Shown piece by piece: positions 4,557-11,719 of a stretch of 12,924 nucleotides of DNA. The translations under genes and the position numbers were made by a program. Location of the stretch: contig JAOPUQ010000206.1 of assembly GCA_025963425.1 (NCBI GenBank), forward strand, positions 1-12,924, written 5' to 3'. This stretch comes from Modestobacter sp. (GTDB lineage Bacteria > Actinomycetota > Actinomycetes > Mycobacteriales > Geodermatophilaceae). Positions within the stretch are counted from its first letter, which is position 1. Each line of letters begins with the position of its first letter. Under the pieces are notes generated by a model. The model had not been told where the DNA came from and did no database searches. It saw only the letters and a list, made by a program, of their open reading frames with translations.

Positions 4557-6680
4557 ATGCGGCAGGTACTGGGCAGCGGGGTCGGCGAGGCAGATGCGCG
4601 GCCACGATCGCGGGCCTGGCTGGGAAGCGGGGGCTGGTACCTGGCCGCGGCAGCCGGGCTGGGGATCGTGGTGCTGCTGCTCCAGGAATTGCTCACCTCC
4701 CGGGGAACGGGCCAGCTGCTTCGCAGCGAGGACATGGCGGCACGAGTAGGCGCGGTGCAGATCGAGTCGGACCGTGTGCTGGATCTTCTGGTGGGGGCGG
4801 AGTCGGGGCAGCTCGGTTACCTGCTCACCGGCCGGCGGGAGTTCCTCGAGTCCTACGAGGCCGCCGCGGCGGAGGTGCCGATCGCGCTGGAGCGCATGTC
4901 GGAGCTGGAGGCGGAGTATCACCATCAGCACGACCAGGTGCGGCAGCTGGAGGGATTGGCCGCCGCGAAGCTCCAGGAGCTGGCGTCGGCTGTGGAGCTG
5001 AGTCGCACCGGCGATGACGCGGCCACGGTGGCGGCAGTCGGCGGGCCGGGCCGGCAGCTCATGGCCGAGATCCGAGCGGTGGACGCCGCGCTGGCCGAGG
5101 AGCTGGACGCCGAGGTCGCCATCCAGGCCGAAGCATCGGCGCGGGCGCTGGACCGGGCACGGTGGGTGAGCGGCACGGGCACCGCCCTGATTCTCAGCCT
5201 GCTGCTGGCCATGCTCGGGCTGCTGCGGCACCGTGGCCGCCTGGAGTACCGCCAGGCTGAGGACGCACGGGAGCGCGGCCGCCTGATCGATCAGCTTGCG
5301 CACCTGGCCACCCACGACGCGCTGACGGGCCTGCCCAACCGGCGGCTGCTGCGCGACCGCATCGACCAGGCGCTGGCCCGCAGCGCGCAGGACCGGACGC
5401 TGATCGCGGTCTTCTTCGTCGACATGGACCACTTCAAGCATGTCAACGACAGCCGCGGCCACGCGGTGGGGGACGAGGTGCTGGCCGAGACCGCGCGCCG
5501 GCTACGGGCCCAGCTGCGCGCCACCGACACCCTCGCCCGGGTCGGCGGGGACGAATTCGTCGTCGTCTGCGAGGGACTGGCCAGCGCCGCGCAGGCCGAC
5601 GAGATCGCCGCCGCACTGGCCGACCGGCTCACCGGCGGCCTCGAGGTCGCCGGCCAGCAGGTGCCGGTCTCCTTCAGCCTGGGCGTGGTGGTCGCCGCGC
5701 ACGACCGCATCCACGGTGAGGCCACCCCGCGCGTCCTGACCGCCGAGGCGCTGCTCAACGCCGCCGACGCAGCCATGTACGCCGCCAAGGACGCCGGCCG
5801 GGCGCAACGGCGGCACTACGACGCCACCGAGGCCCGCCGCCGCACCGACCGCGACGGCCTCGCGGCCGACCTCGGGAGCGCCCTGGCCGAGGGCCAGCTG
5901 TGGCTGGCCTACCAACCGCTGGTCACCCTGCCCGGGAACGAGCCGGTCGGGGTGGAGGCGCTGCTGCGCTGGGAACACCCCACCCGCGGGCCGGTGCCGC
6001 CGGAGACGTTCATCCCGGTGGCCGAGGAGTCCGGGCTCATCGTGCCGATCGGCACCTTCGTGCTCCGGCAGGCTTGCGCCCAGGTCGCGGCGTGGAACGC
6101 GCTGCGGCTGCGCCAGGGCCGGCCGCCGCTGCACGCGTCGGTGAACGTCTCGGCCCGCCAGCTGCTCGACCCTGCCTTCCACGACGTGCTCGAACGCGCA
6201 CTGCGCGACCCCGGGCTTCCGGCCGAGCTGCTCACTCTGGAGATCACCGAGAGCGTCCTGGTCGACAGCGTCAACGGCGCCGCCGACCGGCTCGAGCAGA
6301 TCGCCGCTACCGGGGTCCGACTCGCCCTTGACGACTTCGGCACCGGTTACTCGTCGCTGTCCTACCTGCGCCGCTTCCCCGTCGAGACCATCAAGATCGA
6401 TCGCTCGTTCACCGCTGGCCTCGGGCACTCCGACGCCGACGAGGCCATCATCAGCGCCGTCGTCAGCCTGGCCGACCGGCTCGGCCGCCGTGTCCTGGTC
6501 GAGGGCATCGAGACCCCCGACCAGGCCCGGCACGTCGCCCGCCTCGGCGCCCACCTCGGCCAGGGCTACCTCTACGGACGGCCACTCATGGCCGACCAGG
6601 TCCACGACATGCTGCTCGCCGCAACCCCGGACCCTCGGCCGGCGCTCGCCGGGGCCGTCCAGGCGGCGCCCGACGCTTAG
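4557..6680 (+). CDS. Membrane CHASE3-GGDEF-EAL cyclic-di-GMP cyclase/phosphodiesterase
   Basis: 707 residues from ATG at 4557, the first start giving a sensible N-terminus ahead of a membrane helix; ATG 4404 is an in-frame alternative. Order: membrane helix about 26-46, extracytoplasmic CHASE3-like helical sensor about 50-195 (SGQLGYLLTGRREFLESY), membrane helix about 204-223, GGDEF domain about 250-420, EAL domain about 435-690. The cyclase motif GGDEF is exact (330-334), and the inhibitory I-site RATD (321-324) sits at the correct spacing. The EAL domain keeps EALLRW (467-472), ITES (563-566), LDDFGTGYSSL (591-601), KIDRSF and VEGIET (648-653). Both activities therefore look intact: cyclic-di-GMP synthesis from GTP and its hydrolysis to pGpG, presumably balanced by an external signal. 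It is the only gene between the tRNA repeats. Confidence 0.93.
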   Translation: MRQVLGSGVGEADARPRSRAWLGSGGWYLAAAAGLGIVVLLLQELLTSRGTGQLLRSEDMAARVGAVQIESDRVLDLLVGAESGQLGYLLTGRREFLESYEAAAAEVPIALERMSELEAEYHHQHDQVRQLEGLAAAKLQELASAVELSRTGDDAATVAAVGGPGRQLMAEIRAVDAALAEELDAEVAIQAEASARALDRARWVSGTGTALILSLLLAMLGLLRHRGRLEYRQAEDARERGRLIDQLAHLATHDALTGLPNRRLLRDRIDQALARSAQDRTLIAVFFVDMDHFKHVNDSRGHAVGDEVLAETARRLRAQLRATDTLARVGGDEFVVVCEGLASAAQADEIAAALADRLTGGLEVAGQQVPVSFSLGVVVAAHDRIHGEATPRVLTAEALLNAADAAMYAAKDAGRAQRRHYDATEARRRTDRDGLAADLGSALAEGQLWLAYQPLVTLPGNEPVGVEALLRWEHPTRGPVPPETFIPVAEESGLIVPIGTFVLRQACAQVAAWNALRLRQGRPPLHASVNVSARQLLDPAFHDVLERALRDPGLPAELLTLEITESVLVDSVNGAADRLEQIAATGVRLALDDFGTGYSSLSYLRRFPVETIKIDRSFTAGLGHSDADEAIISAVVSLADRLGRRVLVEGIETPDQARHVARLGAHLGQGYLYGRPLMADQVHDMLLAATPDPRPALAGAVQAAPDA

Positions 6681-7048
6681 TCCTCCAGCTCAGCGCCGGG
6701 GGTCGGTGGCGGCCAGCCCTCGCGAGCCAGTCGTCCGCTGGATGGCGGCACGAGGGCGTCCGGAGCGTTCCTGGCGGGATCTCGGCGGCGGTGAGGAACG
6801 CGGGAACGCTGTCCCGTGCGTGGTCCCGGGCGTTCTGGAGGTCGTGGGCACCTTTTCTCTCCCCACTGAGATGCCCTGACATCCCGATCACGCTGGATCG
6901 ACGTCGGCGGTGGGCCATCTGCGTGCCGCAGCCGTGCCATGAGGGGTGGCACGAGGTGGGTCTTTCAGGGGACTCAGGCGTGTCTCGCCCGATCGGCCCG
7001 ACAGCCGGCCTGATCTGGCCGTACGGGCCTCTGCCCTGGTGGCATCCG
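6681..7048. other. 368-bp gene-free stretch between GGDEF-EAL gene and tRNA-Gly
   Basis: No supportable gene on either strand; the short open frames here have low-complexity translations. Two hairpins are visible. GAACGCGGGA (6796-6805) pairs with TCCC and GCGTTC (6824-6835) across a two-base bulge. CGTGCCA (6933-6939) pairs with TGGCACG (6947-6953) around a 7-base loop. Either may end the GGDEF-EAL transcript or, in the opposite direction, the tRNA transcript. Base composition is less GC-biased than the flanking genes. Confidence 0.6.
6933..6953. terminator. Hairpin, possible terminator of tRNA-Gly or GGDEF-EAL transcript
   Basis: A perfect 7-bp stem, CGTGCCA / TGGCACG, with loop TGAGGGG. 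It is 96 bases beyond the tRNA 3' end on the minus strand and about 250 bases after the GGDEF-EAL stop. No T-tract. Role uncertain. Confidence 0.3.
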
Positions 7049-7122
7049 TGGAGCGGGTGACGAGAATCGAACTCGCACTGTCAGCTTGGGAAGCTGATGT
7101 TCTACCATTGAACTACACCCGC
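7049..7122 (-). tRNA. tRNA-Gly, anticodon CCC
   Basis: Read on the minus strand from 7122, the 74 bases fold as a complete tRNA. Acceptor stem GCGGGTG pairs with CACCCGC. D stem is GTTC/GAAC around AATGGTA. Anticodon stem TCAGC/GCTGA encloses loop TTCCCAA, giving anticodon CCC (glycine, codon GGG). The T stem GCGAG/CTCGT encloses TTCGATT. The discriminator base is T and the 3' CCA is encoded (7051-7049). Its 3' half is duplicated at 4206-4250, suggesting use as an integration site. The leader and promoter lie in 7123-7170; TAGGCT (minus strand, 7154-7149) is a possible -10. Confidence 0.97.
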
Positions 7123-7236
7123 GACGGGCCTCTCGACCCTCGGCGGACAGCCTAGCAAGGCCCGGGACCGGGGTCGGGACCCGCTCGGGCGGACCCCTTT
7201 CGACCAGCAGGCCGCCACGGTTGCGAGGGCTCTCCC

Positions 7237-7242
7237 TAGACT
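7237..7242 (+). promoter_or_regulatory. Probable -10 element of a leaderless dcd promoter
   Basis: TAGACT fits TANNNT and is followed by exactly seven bases, then the ATG at 7250. There is no Shine-Dalgarno sequence at the proper place. This spacing places transcription start at or next to the initiation codon, the leaderless arrangement common in actinobacteria. A -35 element at standard spacing is not evident; TTGCGA at 7221-7226 is only ten bases away. Confidence 0.5.
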
Positions 7243-7249
7243 CCGCGTC

Positions 7250-7843
7250 ATGCTGCTGTCCGACCGTGACATCCGTGCCGCGCTGGACACCGGCCGGCTG
7301 GGTATCGAGCCCTTTGACGCCGACATGGTCCAGCCCTCCAGCATCGACGTGCGGCTGGACCGCTTCTTCCGGGTCTTCAACAACGCGCGCTACACCCACA
7401 TCGACCCGGCGCTGCAGCAGGACGACCTGACCACGCTGGTCGAGCCGGCCGAGGACGAGCCCTTCGTGCTCCACCCGGGGGAGTTCGTGCTCGGCTCCAC
7501 GCTGGAGGTCGTGCGTGTCCCCGACGACCTGGCCGCCCGGCTGGAGGGCAAGTCCTCCCTGGGCCGGCTGGGCCTGCTCACCCACTCGACCGCCGGCTTC
7601 GTCGACCCCGGCTTCTCCGGGCACATCACCCTGGAGCTGTCCAACGTGGCGAATCTGCCGATCACGCTGTGGCCGGGCATGAAGATCGGCCAGCTGTGCC
7701 TGTTCCAGCTCAGCTCCCCGGCCGAGCACTCCTACGGGTCGGCGGTGTACGGGTCGCGCTACCAGGACCAGCGGGGGCCGACGCCGTCCCGGTCGTTCCG
7801 CAACTTCACCCGGGCCGACACGCGTGCCACACCTCCGGTCTGA
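7250..7843 (+). CDS. dcd: dCTP deaminase, probably bifunctional (dCTP to dUMP)
   Basis: 197 residues, near the usual length (about 190). It matches mycobacterial Dcd almost throughout: MLLSDRDIRAAL, the MVQPSSIDVRLD block (26-37), RYTHIDP, EGKSSLGRLGLLTHS (99-113), AGFVDPGFSGHITLEL (115-130) and the C-terminal QRGPTPSRSF. The conserved active-site glutamate is Glu129 in LEL. The family deaminates dCTP in the cytosol to supply dUMP for thymidylate synthesis. The mycobacterial enzyme also removes pyrophosphate, so no separate dUTPase is needed and dUTP is not released. The high similarity to that subtype suggests the same here. The C-terminal tail, TRADTRATPPV, is a few residues longer than usual. 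It diverges from tRNA-Gly. Confidence 0.95.
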   Translation: MLLSDRDIRAALDTGRLGIEPFDADMVQPSSIDVRLDRFFRVFNNARYTHIDPALQQDDLTTLVEPAEDEPFVLHPGEFVLGSTLEVVRVPDDLAARLEGKSSLGRLGLLTHSTAGFVDPGFSGHITLELSNVANLPITLWPGMKIGQLCLFQLSSPAEHSYGSAVYGSRYQDQRGPTPSRSFRNFTRADTRATPPV

Positions 7844-7851
7844 CCGGCTCG

Positions 7852-7889
7852 CCCGGCCTGACCGGGTGGAGCTCCGTCGCCCGGCCGGG
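7852..7889 (+). terminator. GC-rich inverted repeats after dcd
   Basis: CCCGGCC (7852-7858) can pair with GGCCGGG (7883-7889) or, more locally, CCCGG with CCGGG (7862-7866). They lie 9 bases after the dcd stop and before the next gene at 7944. Alternative pairings and the lack of a T-tract keep confidence low. Confidence 0.3.
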
Positions 7890-7943
7890 TGGTTGGTGGC
7901 GAGCGGCCGGATGACCAGCCACTCTGCGGGGTAGGGCTGTCCC

Positions 7944-8720
7944 ATGGACCCCCGGGGAACGTCTGCCGCCGCGACGACGCGGCCCTCTCCCGAGCTCGAC
8001 ACGGTCGGCTCCTTCGACTGCGCGGAGGAGTCCGCGCACTACGCCTTCTCGGTGCAGTTGCTGCTCAACCACTACGCCGCCGTCGTTCCCTGGCGGTCCG
8101 AGGGGGTCGCCGAGCTCGGCAGCGGCGACGCGCGGGCCATCGGCCAGGTGGTGCGGACCATGCCGGGCCTCCGGGTCCACGGCACCGACATCAGCGCGAC
8201 CTCCGTCGAGCGGGCGCGGGCGACCATCGACCAGCTCGGCGTGGCCGACCGGTACACCGTCGAGCTCGGCGACTTCTTCGAGTGGGCCGACTCCGCCGGC
8301 GGCCGTCAGGTGTCCACGGTCATCGCCAACCCGCCCTACATCCCCGCGCCCGACGGCGACATCCTGATGCCGGAGCTGTGGGGCGGCGAGCACGGCAACG
8401 ACCTGGCCCTGCGCCTGCTCAAGGCCGGCTTCGAGCACCTGCTCGTGGCCATGCCCAGCTACTCCGACCCGGCCGAGACGCTCGAGACCGCCGCCGACCT
8501 CGGCTACCGGGTGGCCAACTTCCTGGCCATGGGCCTGGAGTTCGGCCAGTACAGCAACGAGCCGAAGGTCCGCGCACACATCGAGCAGCTCGTCGCCGGC
8601 GGGCACGGCTGGGCCGGGGACGACGAGTACGTCGTCGCCGTCGCCCTGCTGACCCAGTCCCCGGAGGTCACCCGGGACCGGTCGGCGCAGCTGCGCCGGG
8701 CCCTGCAGCTGCCCGGCTGA
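7944..8720 (+). CDS. PrmC/HemK-like class I methyltransferase with NPPY motif
   Basis: 258 residues. SAM-binding motif I is VAELGSGDA (55-63), the strand-2 acidic turn is GTDIS (80-84), and the catalytic tetrapeptide NPPY is at 129-132 in VIANPPYIPAPD. GGEHGNDLALRLLKAG (147-162) resembles the corresponding PrmC segment. NPPY enzymes methylate amide or ring nitrogens: glutamine in release factors, adenine or guanine in nucleic acids. The N-terminal region before motif I is only about 50 residues, shorter than the helical release-factor-binding domain of true PrmC, so another substrate is likely and cannot be named. TAGGGCT lies just upstream of the ATG, and AGGG at 7933-7936 could serve as a weak ribosome binding site. 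It ends 11 bases from the convergent transporter gene. Confidence 0.8.
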   Translation: MDPRGTSAAATTRPSPELDTVGSFDCAEESAHYAFSVQLLLNHYAAVVPWRSEGVAELGSGDARAIGQVVRTMPGLRVHGTDISATSVERARATIDQLGVADRYTVELGDFFEWADSAGGRQVSTVIANPPYIPAPDGDILMPELWGGEHGNDLALRLLKAGFEHLLVAMPSYSDPAETLETAADLGYRVANFLAMGLEFGQYSNEPKVRAHIEQLVAGGHGWAGDDEYVVAVALLTQSPEVTRDRSAQLRRALQLPG

Positions 8721-8731
8721 GGCCTCTCCGG

Positions 8732-10069
8732 TCAGGCGCCCGGCTCGCGCCGGCCGCGCGGCACGGTGACGGGAGGCTCGGTGCCGGCCACCTCGATCTC
8801 GGCATCGGGCGCGTTGCCCCGCGCGCCGGGCTCCGGGGTGCCCGGACCGAGCAGCCCGGGCACCTCGTCCTCCACGTACCGCTCGCGGCACACCATCCAG
8901 CCGGTGACGAACAGCAGCGCGGCGCCGACGTACACCAGCACGAACATCCCGGTGTAGCCGCCGGTCAGGCCCCGCAGCAGCCCGACCAGCAGCGGGCCGA
9001 TGCCGGCCAGCGCGTAGCCCCAGCCCTGGGTGACCGTGGACAACGCCGCCACCGTCTCCGGGCTGCGACCACGCAGCCCGATCAGCGTCAGCACCATGGC
9101 GAAGGTGCCCATCCCGAGGCCGAGCAGGGACACCCACAGCCAGGTCAGGGTCAGCGGTGCCACCAGCAGCCCGGTCCAGCCGGCCAGGTAGCAGGCGAGG
9201 AAGCCGACCAGCATCGGCCGCTGCAGGTGCGGCCGCACGGCGCCCAGCGGGGCGAGGGCGTTGAGCGGGATGACGATGAGCGCGTTGACCCCGACCAGCA
9301 CCCCGGCCGCGGACGCCGACATGCCCTGGTCGCGCAGGTACTGCGCCGTCCAGCCGACGATCACGTAGGCCTGCATGGCCTGCAGACCGAAGAACGCGGC
9401 CATCGTCCAGGCCAGCCGGCTGCGCACCAGCGCCCGCACCTTGACGGCGGAGTGCGTGCTGCGGGAGGAGCCGGGCCGGACCGGCACGACGAACCAGGGC
9501 AGGACGGCGACCAGCGCGAACACCGCCCAGGTGCCCAGCGCCCAGCGCCACCCCTGGGCGCCGACGGCCGCGGCGATCGGCGCGGTCGACACGCTCGCGA
9601 CGGCGCCGCCGACCGCCAGCGCGGCGCTGTAGGCGCCCACCAGGAGCCCGGTGCGGGTCGGGAACCACTGCTTCACCAGGCTCGGCAGCAGCACGTTGCC
9701 CAGCGCGCCGCCCCCCATGGTCAGCACGGTGCCGGCGAGGAAGAGCCACACCGAGGGGGCGGCGACCCGCACGATCAGGCCGATCGTCATGACCAGCAGG
9801 GCCGCGGCCAGCACGTGGGCGTCCCGATAGCGGGCGGCCAGCGGCGGGCCGGCGAAGCCGATGAGCGCGAAGCAGAGCAACGGCATGGACGTGATCAGGC
9901 CGGCGAATGCCGAGGAGATGCCCAGCCCCTGCTCGATCTCCTCCAGCACCGGGCCGACGCTGTTGACCGCCGTCCGCAGGTTGAACCCGGTGAGCACGAT
10001 CGCCGTGCCGACCAGCAGCAGGCCCTGCCGGGACGGTGCGGCGGGCGGGGCTGGGGCGGTGCTGGTCAC
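8732..10069 (-). CDS. MFS transporter, CynX/NimT-like
   Basis: 445 residues with about twelve hydrophobic segments between residues 15 and 400, followed by a hydrophilic tail of about 45 residues rich in Pro, Gly and Glu. The first helix contains GFNLRTAVNSVGPVLEEI, the signature of the cyanate permease/NimT branch of the major facilitator superfamily. WFPTRTGLLVGAYSAALAVGGA and the central RSRLAWTMAAFFGLQAM half-repeat start also fit. Members carry cyanate, 2-nitroimidazole or unidentified small organic compounds; the substrate here is unknown. The GTG at 10069 is used; GGAGGA (minus strand, 10087-10082) lies 12 bases upstream. It starts 55 bases after the DUF389 gene on the same strand and is probably the last gene of that unit. 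Confidence 0.88.
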   Translation of the reverse strand: MTSTAPAPPAAPSRQGLLLVGTAIVLTGFNLRTAVNSVGPVLEEIEQGLGISSAFAGLITSMPLLCFALIGFAGPPLAARYRDAHVLAAALLVMTIGLIVRVAAPSVWLFLAGTVLTMGGGALGNVLLPSLVKQWFPTRTGLLVGAYSAALAVGGAVASVSTAPIAAAVGAQGWRWALGTWAVFALVAVLPWFVVPVRPGSSRSTHSAVKVRALVRSRLAWTMAAFFGLQAMQAYVIVGWTAQYLRDQGMSASAAGVLVGVNALIVIPLNALAPLGAVRPHLQRPMLVGFLACYLAGWTGLLVAPLTLTWLWVSLLGLGMGTFAMVLTLIGLRGRSPETVAALSTVTQGWGYALAGIGPLLVGLLRGLTGGYTGMFVLVYVGAALLFVTGWMVCRERYVEDEVPGLLGPGTPEPGARGNAPDAEIEVAGTEPPVTVPRGRREPGA

Positions 10070-10124
10070 GACGCGCGATGGTCCTCCAGGGCCCGGCGCT
10101 CCCGGCCACCGGCCCGCCGGGGGC

Positions 10125-11090
10125 TCAGCTGCGGGGCGCGGGGATCCGCCGCACCCGCGGCGTCACACGGGGAACGCGGCGCCACACCGCCTTCTGCAGC
10201 GCCAGCGTGGCCAGCGCCGCCGCCAGGATCCCGAGCAGGTTGATGCCCAGCTGTGTGGCCGCCTCGCGGAAGTCGGCGGATCCGCCCAGGGCGAGCGACA
10301 GGGCCATCTCCCCGGCCGCCGGCACCGTGGTCACCGAGATGAAGACGCCGACCAGCGCTCCGGACCGGGCGGAGGTGAGGGAGAGGACGCCGGCGATGCC
10401 GGCCAGCACGGCCACCACCAGGGACCAGCGGTCGGGCTGGGTGATGAAGCCGGTGGCCGGCCGGTCCTGGGCGAGCAGTTCCGGGCCGAGCCACCCCAGC
10501 CCGCGGCCGACCAGCGCGACCAGCGCGGTGAGGGCGATGGCCACCGCGAAGCCCGCCAGCAGCGAGACCACGGCCCGGCGGCCCACGCGTCCCCGCCGGT
10601 GGACGATGGCCACGGCCAGCGCGGCGAGCGGGCCGAACTCCGGACCGAGCACCATCGCGCCGATCACCAGCGGTGCCGAGTCGTTGACGATGGCCACGGC
10701 CGCCAGCAGCGTCGCGATGGTGAGGAAGGCGAGGTAGGACACCGACAGCGCCGCGTCCGCGGCCGTCGTCCGCACCACCTGCTCCCAGATGACCGCGTCC
10801 GAACCGTCACCCGGTGCCCGTCGCTCCGCCTCCTCCGCGGGCCGGGACACCGCCGCGTCGACCGCCTCCATCACGATGCCGCCGTCCCGGTCGACGTCCA
10901 GCTCACGCAGCCCGTCGATCAGGTGGTCGGCCGACTCGCGGGCCACGTCGACGAGGAACAGGTCGCCGGCCGGCCGGACCGAGCCGCCGGGAACGACCGC
11001 CAGATGGGCCACCCCGGGGTCGCCGTCCAGCAGGTCGCGGACCGCGCCGCTGCGGTCGGCGGGCACGGTGACCCGCAGGTGGAGGAGCAC
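10125..11090 (-). CDS. DUF389 family integral membrane protein
   Basis: 321 residues. An N-terminal soluble domain of about 100 residues begins LLHLRVTVPADRSGAVRDLL, which has an ACT-like or ferredoxin-like feel. It is followed by about six membrane helices. The first two carry the family pattern VAIVNDSAPLVIGAMVLGPEFGPL (residues 132-155), where an Asp-Ser-Ala-Pro turn and a Gly-Ala-Met helix are conserved. A later helix has GVFISVTTVPAAGEMALSLALG. The family is widespread in actinobacteria and has no established function. The start GTG at 11090 follows the preceding gene's stop by 9 bases, without a visible ribosome binding site, which suggests translational coupling. Confidence 0.85.
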   Translation of the reverse strand: MLLHLRVTVPADRSGAVRDLLDGDPGVAHLAVVPGGSVRPAGDLFLVDVARESADHLIDGLRELDVDRDGGIVMEAVDAAVSRPAEEAERRAPGDGSDAVIWEQVVRTTAADAALSVSYLAFLTIATLLAAVAIVNDSAPLVIGAMVLGPEFGPLAALAVAIVHRRGRVGRRAVVSLLAGFAVAIALTALVALVGRGLGWLGPELLAQDRPATGFITQPDRWSLVVAVLAGIAGVLSLTSARSGALVGVFISVTTVPAAGEMALSLALGGSADFREAATQLGINLLGILAAALATLALQKAVWRRVPRVTPRVRRIPAPRS

Positions 11091-11099
11091 TGCGGAGGT

Positions 11100-11660
11100 C
11101 TAGCGGGTGCCGCTGACGGTGACGGTCACGTCGGCGATCGGGCGGGTGGTGCCGTCCCCGGCGACGGCGAGCATGGCCAGCTGGTGCGGCCCGTCCCCGG
11201 CGGGGGCGGCCAGCAGCAGGGTGGGGCTCAGGCACTGCTGCAGCTGCAGCTGCGGGCCGACCGGCGACTCGGTGTAGGACACGGTGCTGCCGGCGTCGCC
11301 GCGGACCGGCACGCCGTCCAGCGTCACGACGTAGCGGACGCCGTCGGGGCCGGTGAGGCGGAAGCGGAGCGCCTCGCCCGCGGTGACGACGCTGGTGGCC
11401 ACCCCGATCGCGGGGGTGTCGCAGTCGGCGGCGAGCGGCACGTCCACGGGCCCGCGGCTGCCGGCGAAGGCCAGCACCACCAGGGCGGCCGCGGCGACCG
11501 CGAGCCAGGTCCAGTGCCGGCCGCGGCGGATGGGCAGCCGGTCGTCGGCGAGCACCCGCTCGTCGTTGATGTCGCGGGCGTAGTGCAGCTGGGTGCGCCG
11601 GTTGCCGGCCCTGAGCTCGGGGTCCTCCCGGCCCCGGACGCCGCCGAAGACGAAGCTCAT
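11100..11660 (-). CDS. Single-pass membrane protein of unknown function
   Basis: 186 residues from ATG at 11660. Residues 1-49 are hydrophilic and charged (REDPELRAGNRRTQLHYARD), probably cytoplasmic. One membrane helix spans about 50-67 (TWLAVAAAALVVLAFAG). The remaining 120 residues are predicted outside, with a beta-strand-rich pattern suggesting an immunoglobulin-like or similar sandwich: RFRLTGPDGVRYVVTLDGVP and VTVTVSG at the end. Two cysteines, Cys80 and Cys143, could form an external disulfide. I do not recognise the family. No Shine-Dalgarno sequence precedes the start; a 12-codon frame ends on it as ATGA. It lies 59 bases after the iron-sulfur reductase gene and 9 bases before the DUF389 gene, so co-expression is likely. 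The open frame continues upstream into the reductase region, but that part is a shadow. Confidence 0.75.
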   Translation of the reverse strand: MSFVFGGVRGREDPELRAGNRRTQLHYARDINDERVLADDRLPIRRGRHWTWLAVAAAALVVLAFAGSRGPVDVPLAADCDTPAIGVATSVVTAGEALRFRLTGPDGVRYVVTLDGVPVRGDAGSTVSYTESPVGPQLQLQQCLSPTLLLAAPAGDGPHQLAMLAVAGDGTTRPIADVTVTVSGTR

Positions 11661-11695
11661 CGGCCGGCGTCCGGGGTCCGGGGGTGGTGCGTCAT
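11657..11695 (-). other. 12-codon mini-ORF coupled to the membrane-protein start
   Basis: ATG at 11695 opens MTHHPRTPDAGR and stops at 11659-11657, overlapping the membrane-protein ATG (11660-11658) as ATGA. It begins 24 bases after the reductase stop. It could relay ribosomes across the gap, since the downstream gene has no ribosome binding site. No homologue is recognised, and chance cannot be excluded. Confidence 0.2.
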
Positions 11696-11719
11696 GCGAC
11701 CAGTGTGGCTGCGGTCGGC

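Larger units (their letters stand above)
4206..7072. mobile_element. Putative small or decayed genomic island at tRNA-Gly(CCC)
   Basis: The intact tRNA gene at the right and the orphan 3' half at the left are direct repeats 2,845 bp apart. The 3' end of the intact gene faces the interval, which is the arrangement produced by tRNA-targeting integration. The interval holds one gene (CHASE3-GGDEF-EAL) plus about 300-370 bp of non-coding sequence on each side. No integrase, excisionase or transposase is visible, so any element would be a remnant or one mobilised in trans. The alternative is partial duplication of the tRNA with a gene inserted in between. Confidence 0.45.

Noticed and set aside
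6802..6815. GGGAACGCTGTCCC as a second DevR box
   Set aside because: Only the outer bases match; the TWWA centre is absent, and it lies inside a larger hairpin with no gene start downstream.
4251..7048. Integrase or transposase within the putative island
   Set aside because: No tyrosine-recombinase R-H-R-Y, serine-recombinase or DDE-like pattern was seen by eye in either non-coding flank.
7806..10109. Very long minus-strand frame over the methyltransferase and MFS transporter
   Set aside because: Ala/Arg/Gly-rich with no motifs; the transporter frame has twelve helices and family motifs, and the plus-strand methyltransferase has NPPY.
7889..10243. Very long plus-strand frame across the methyltransferase and the transporter
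   Set aside because: Compositionally biased antisense or out-of-frame reading of two well-supported genes.
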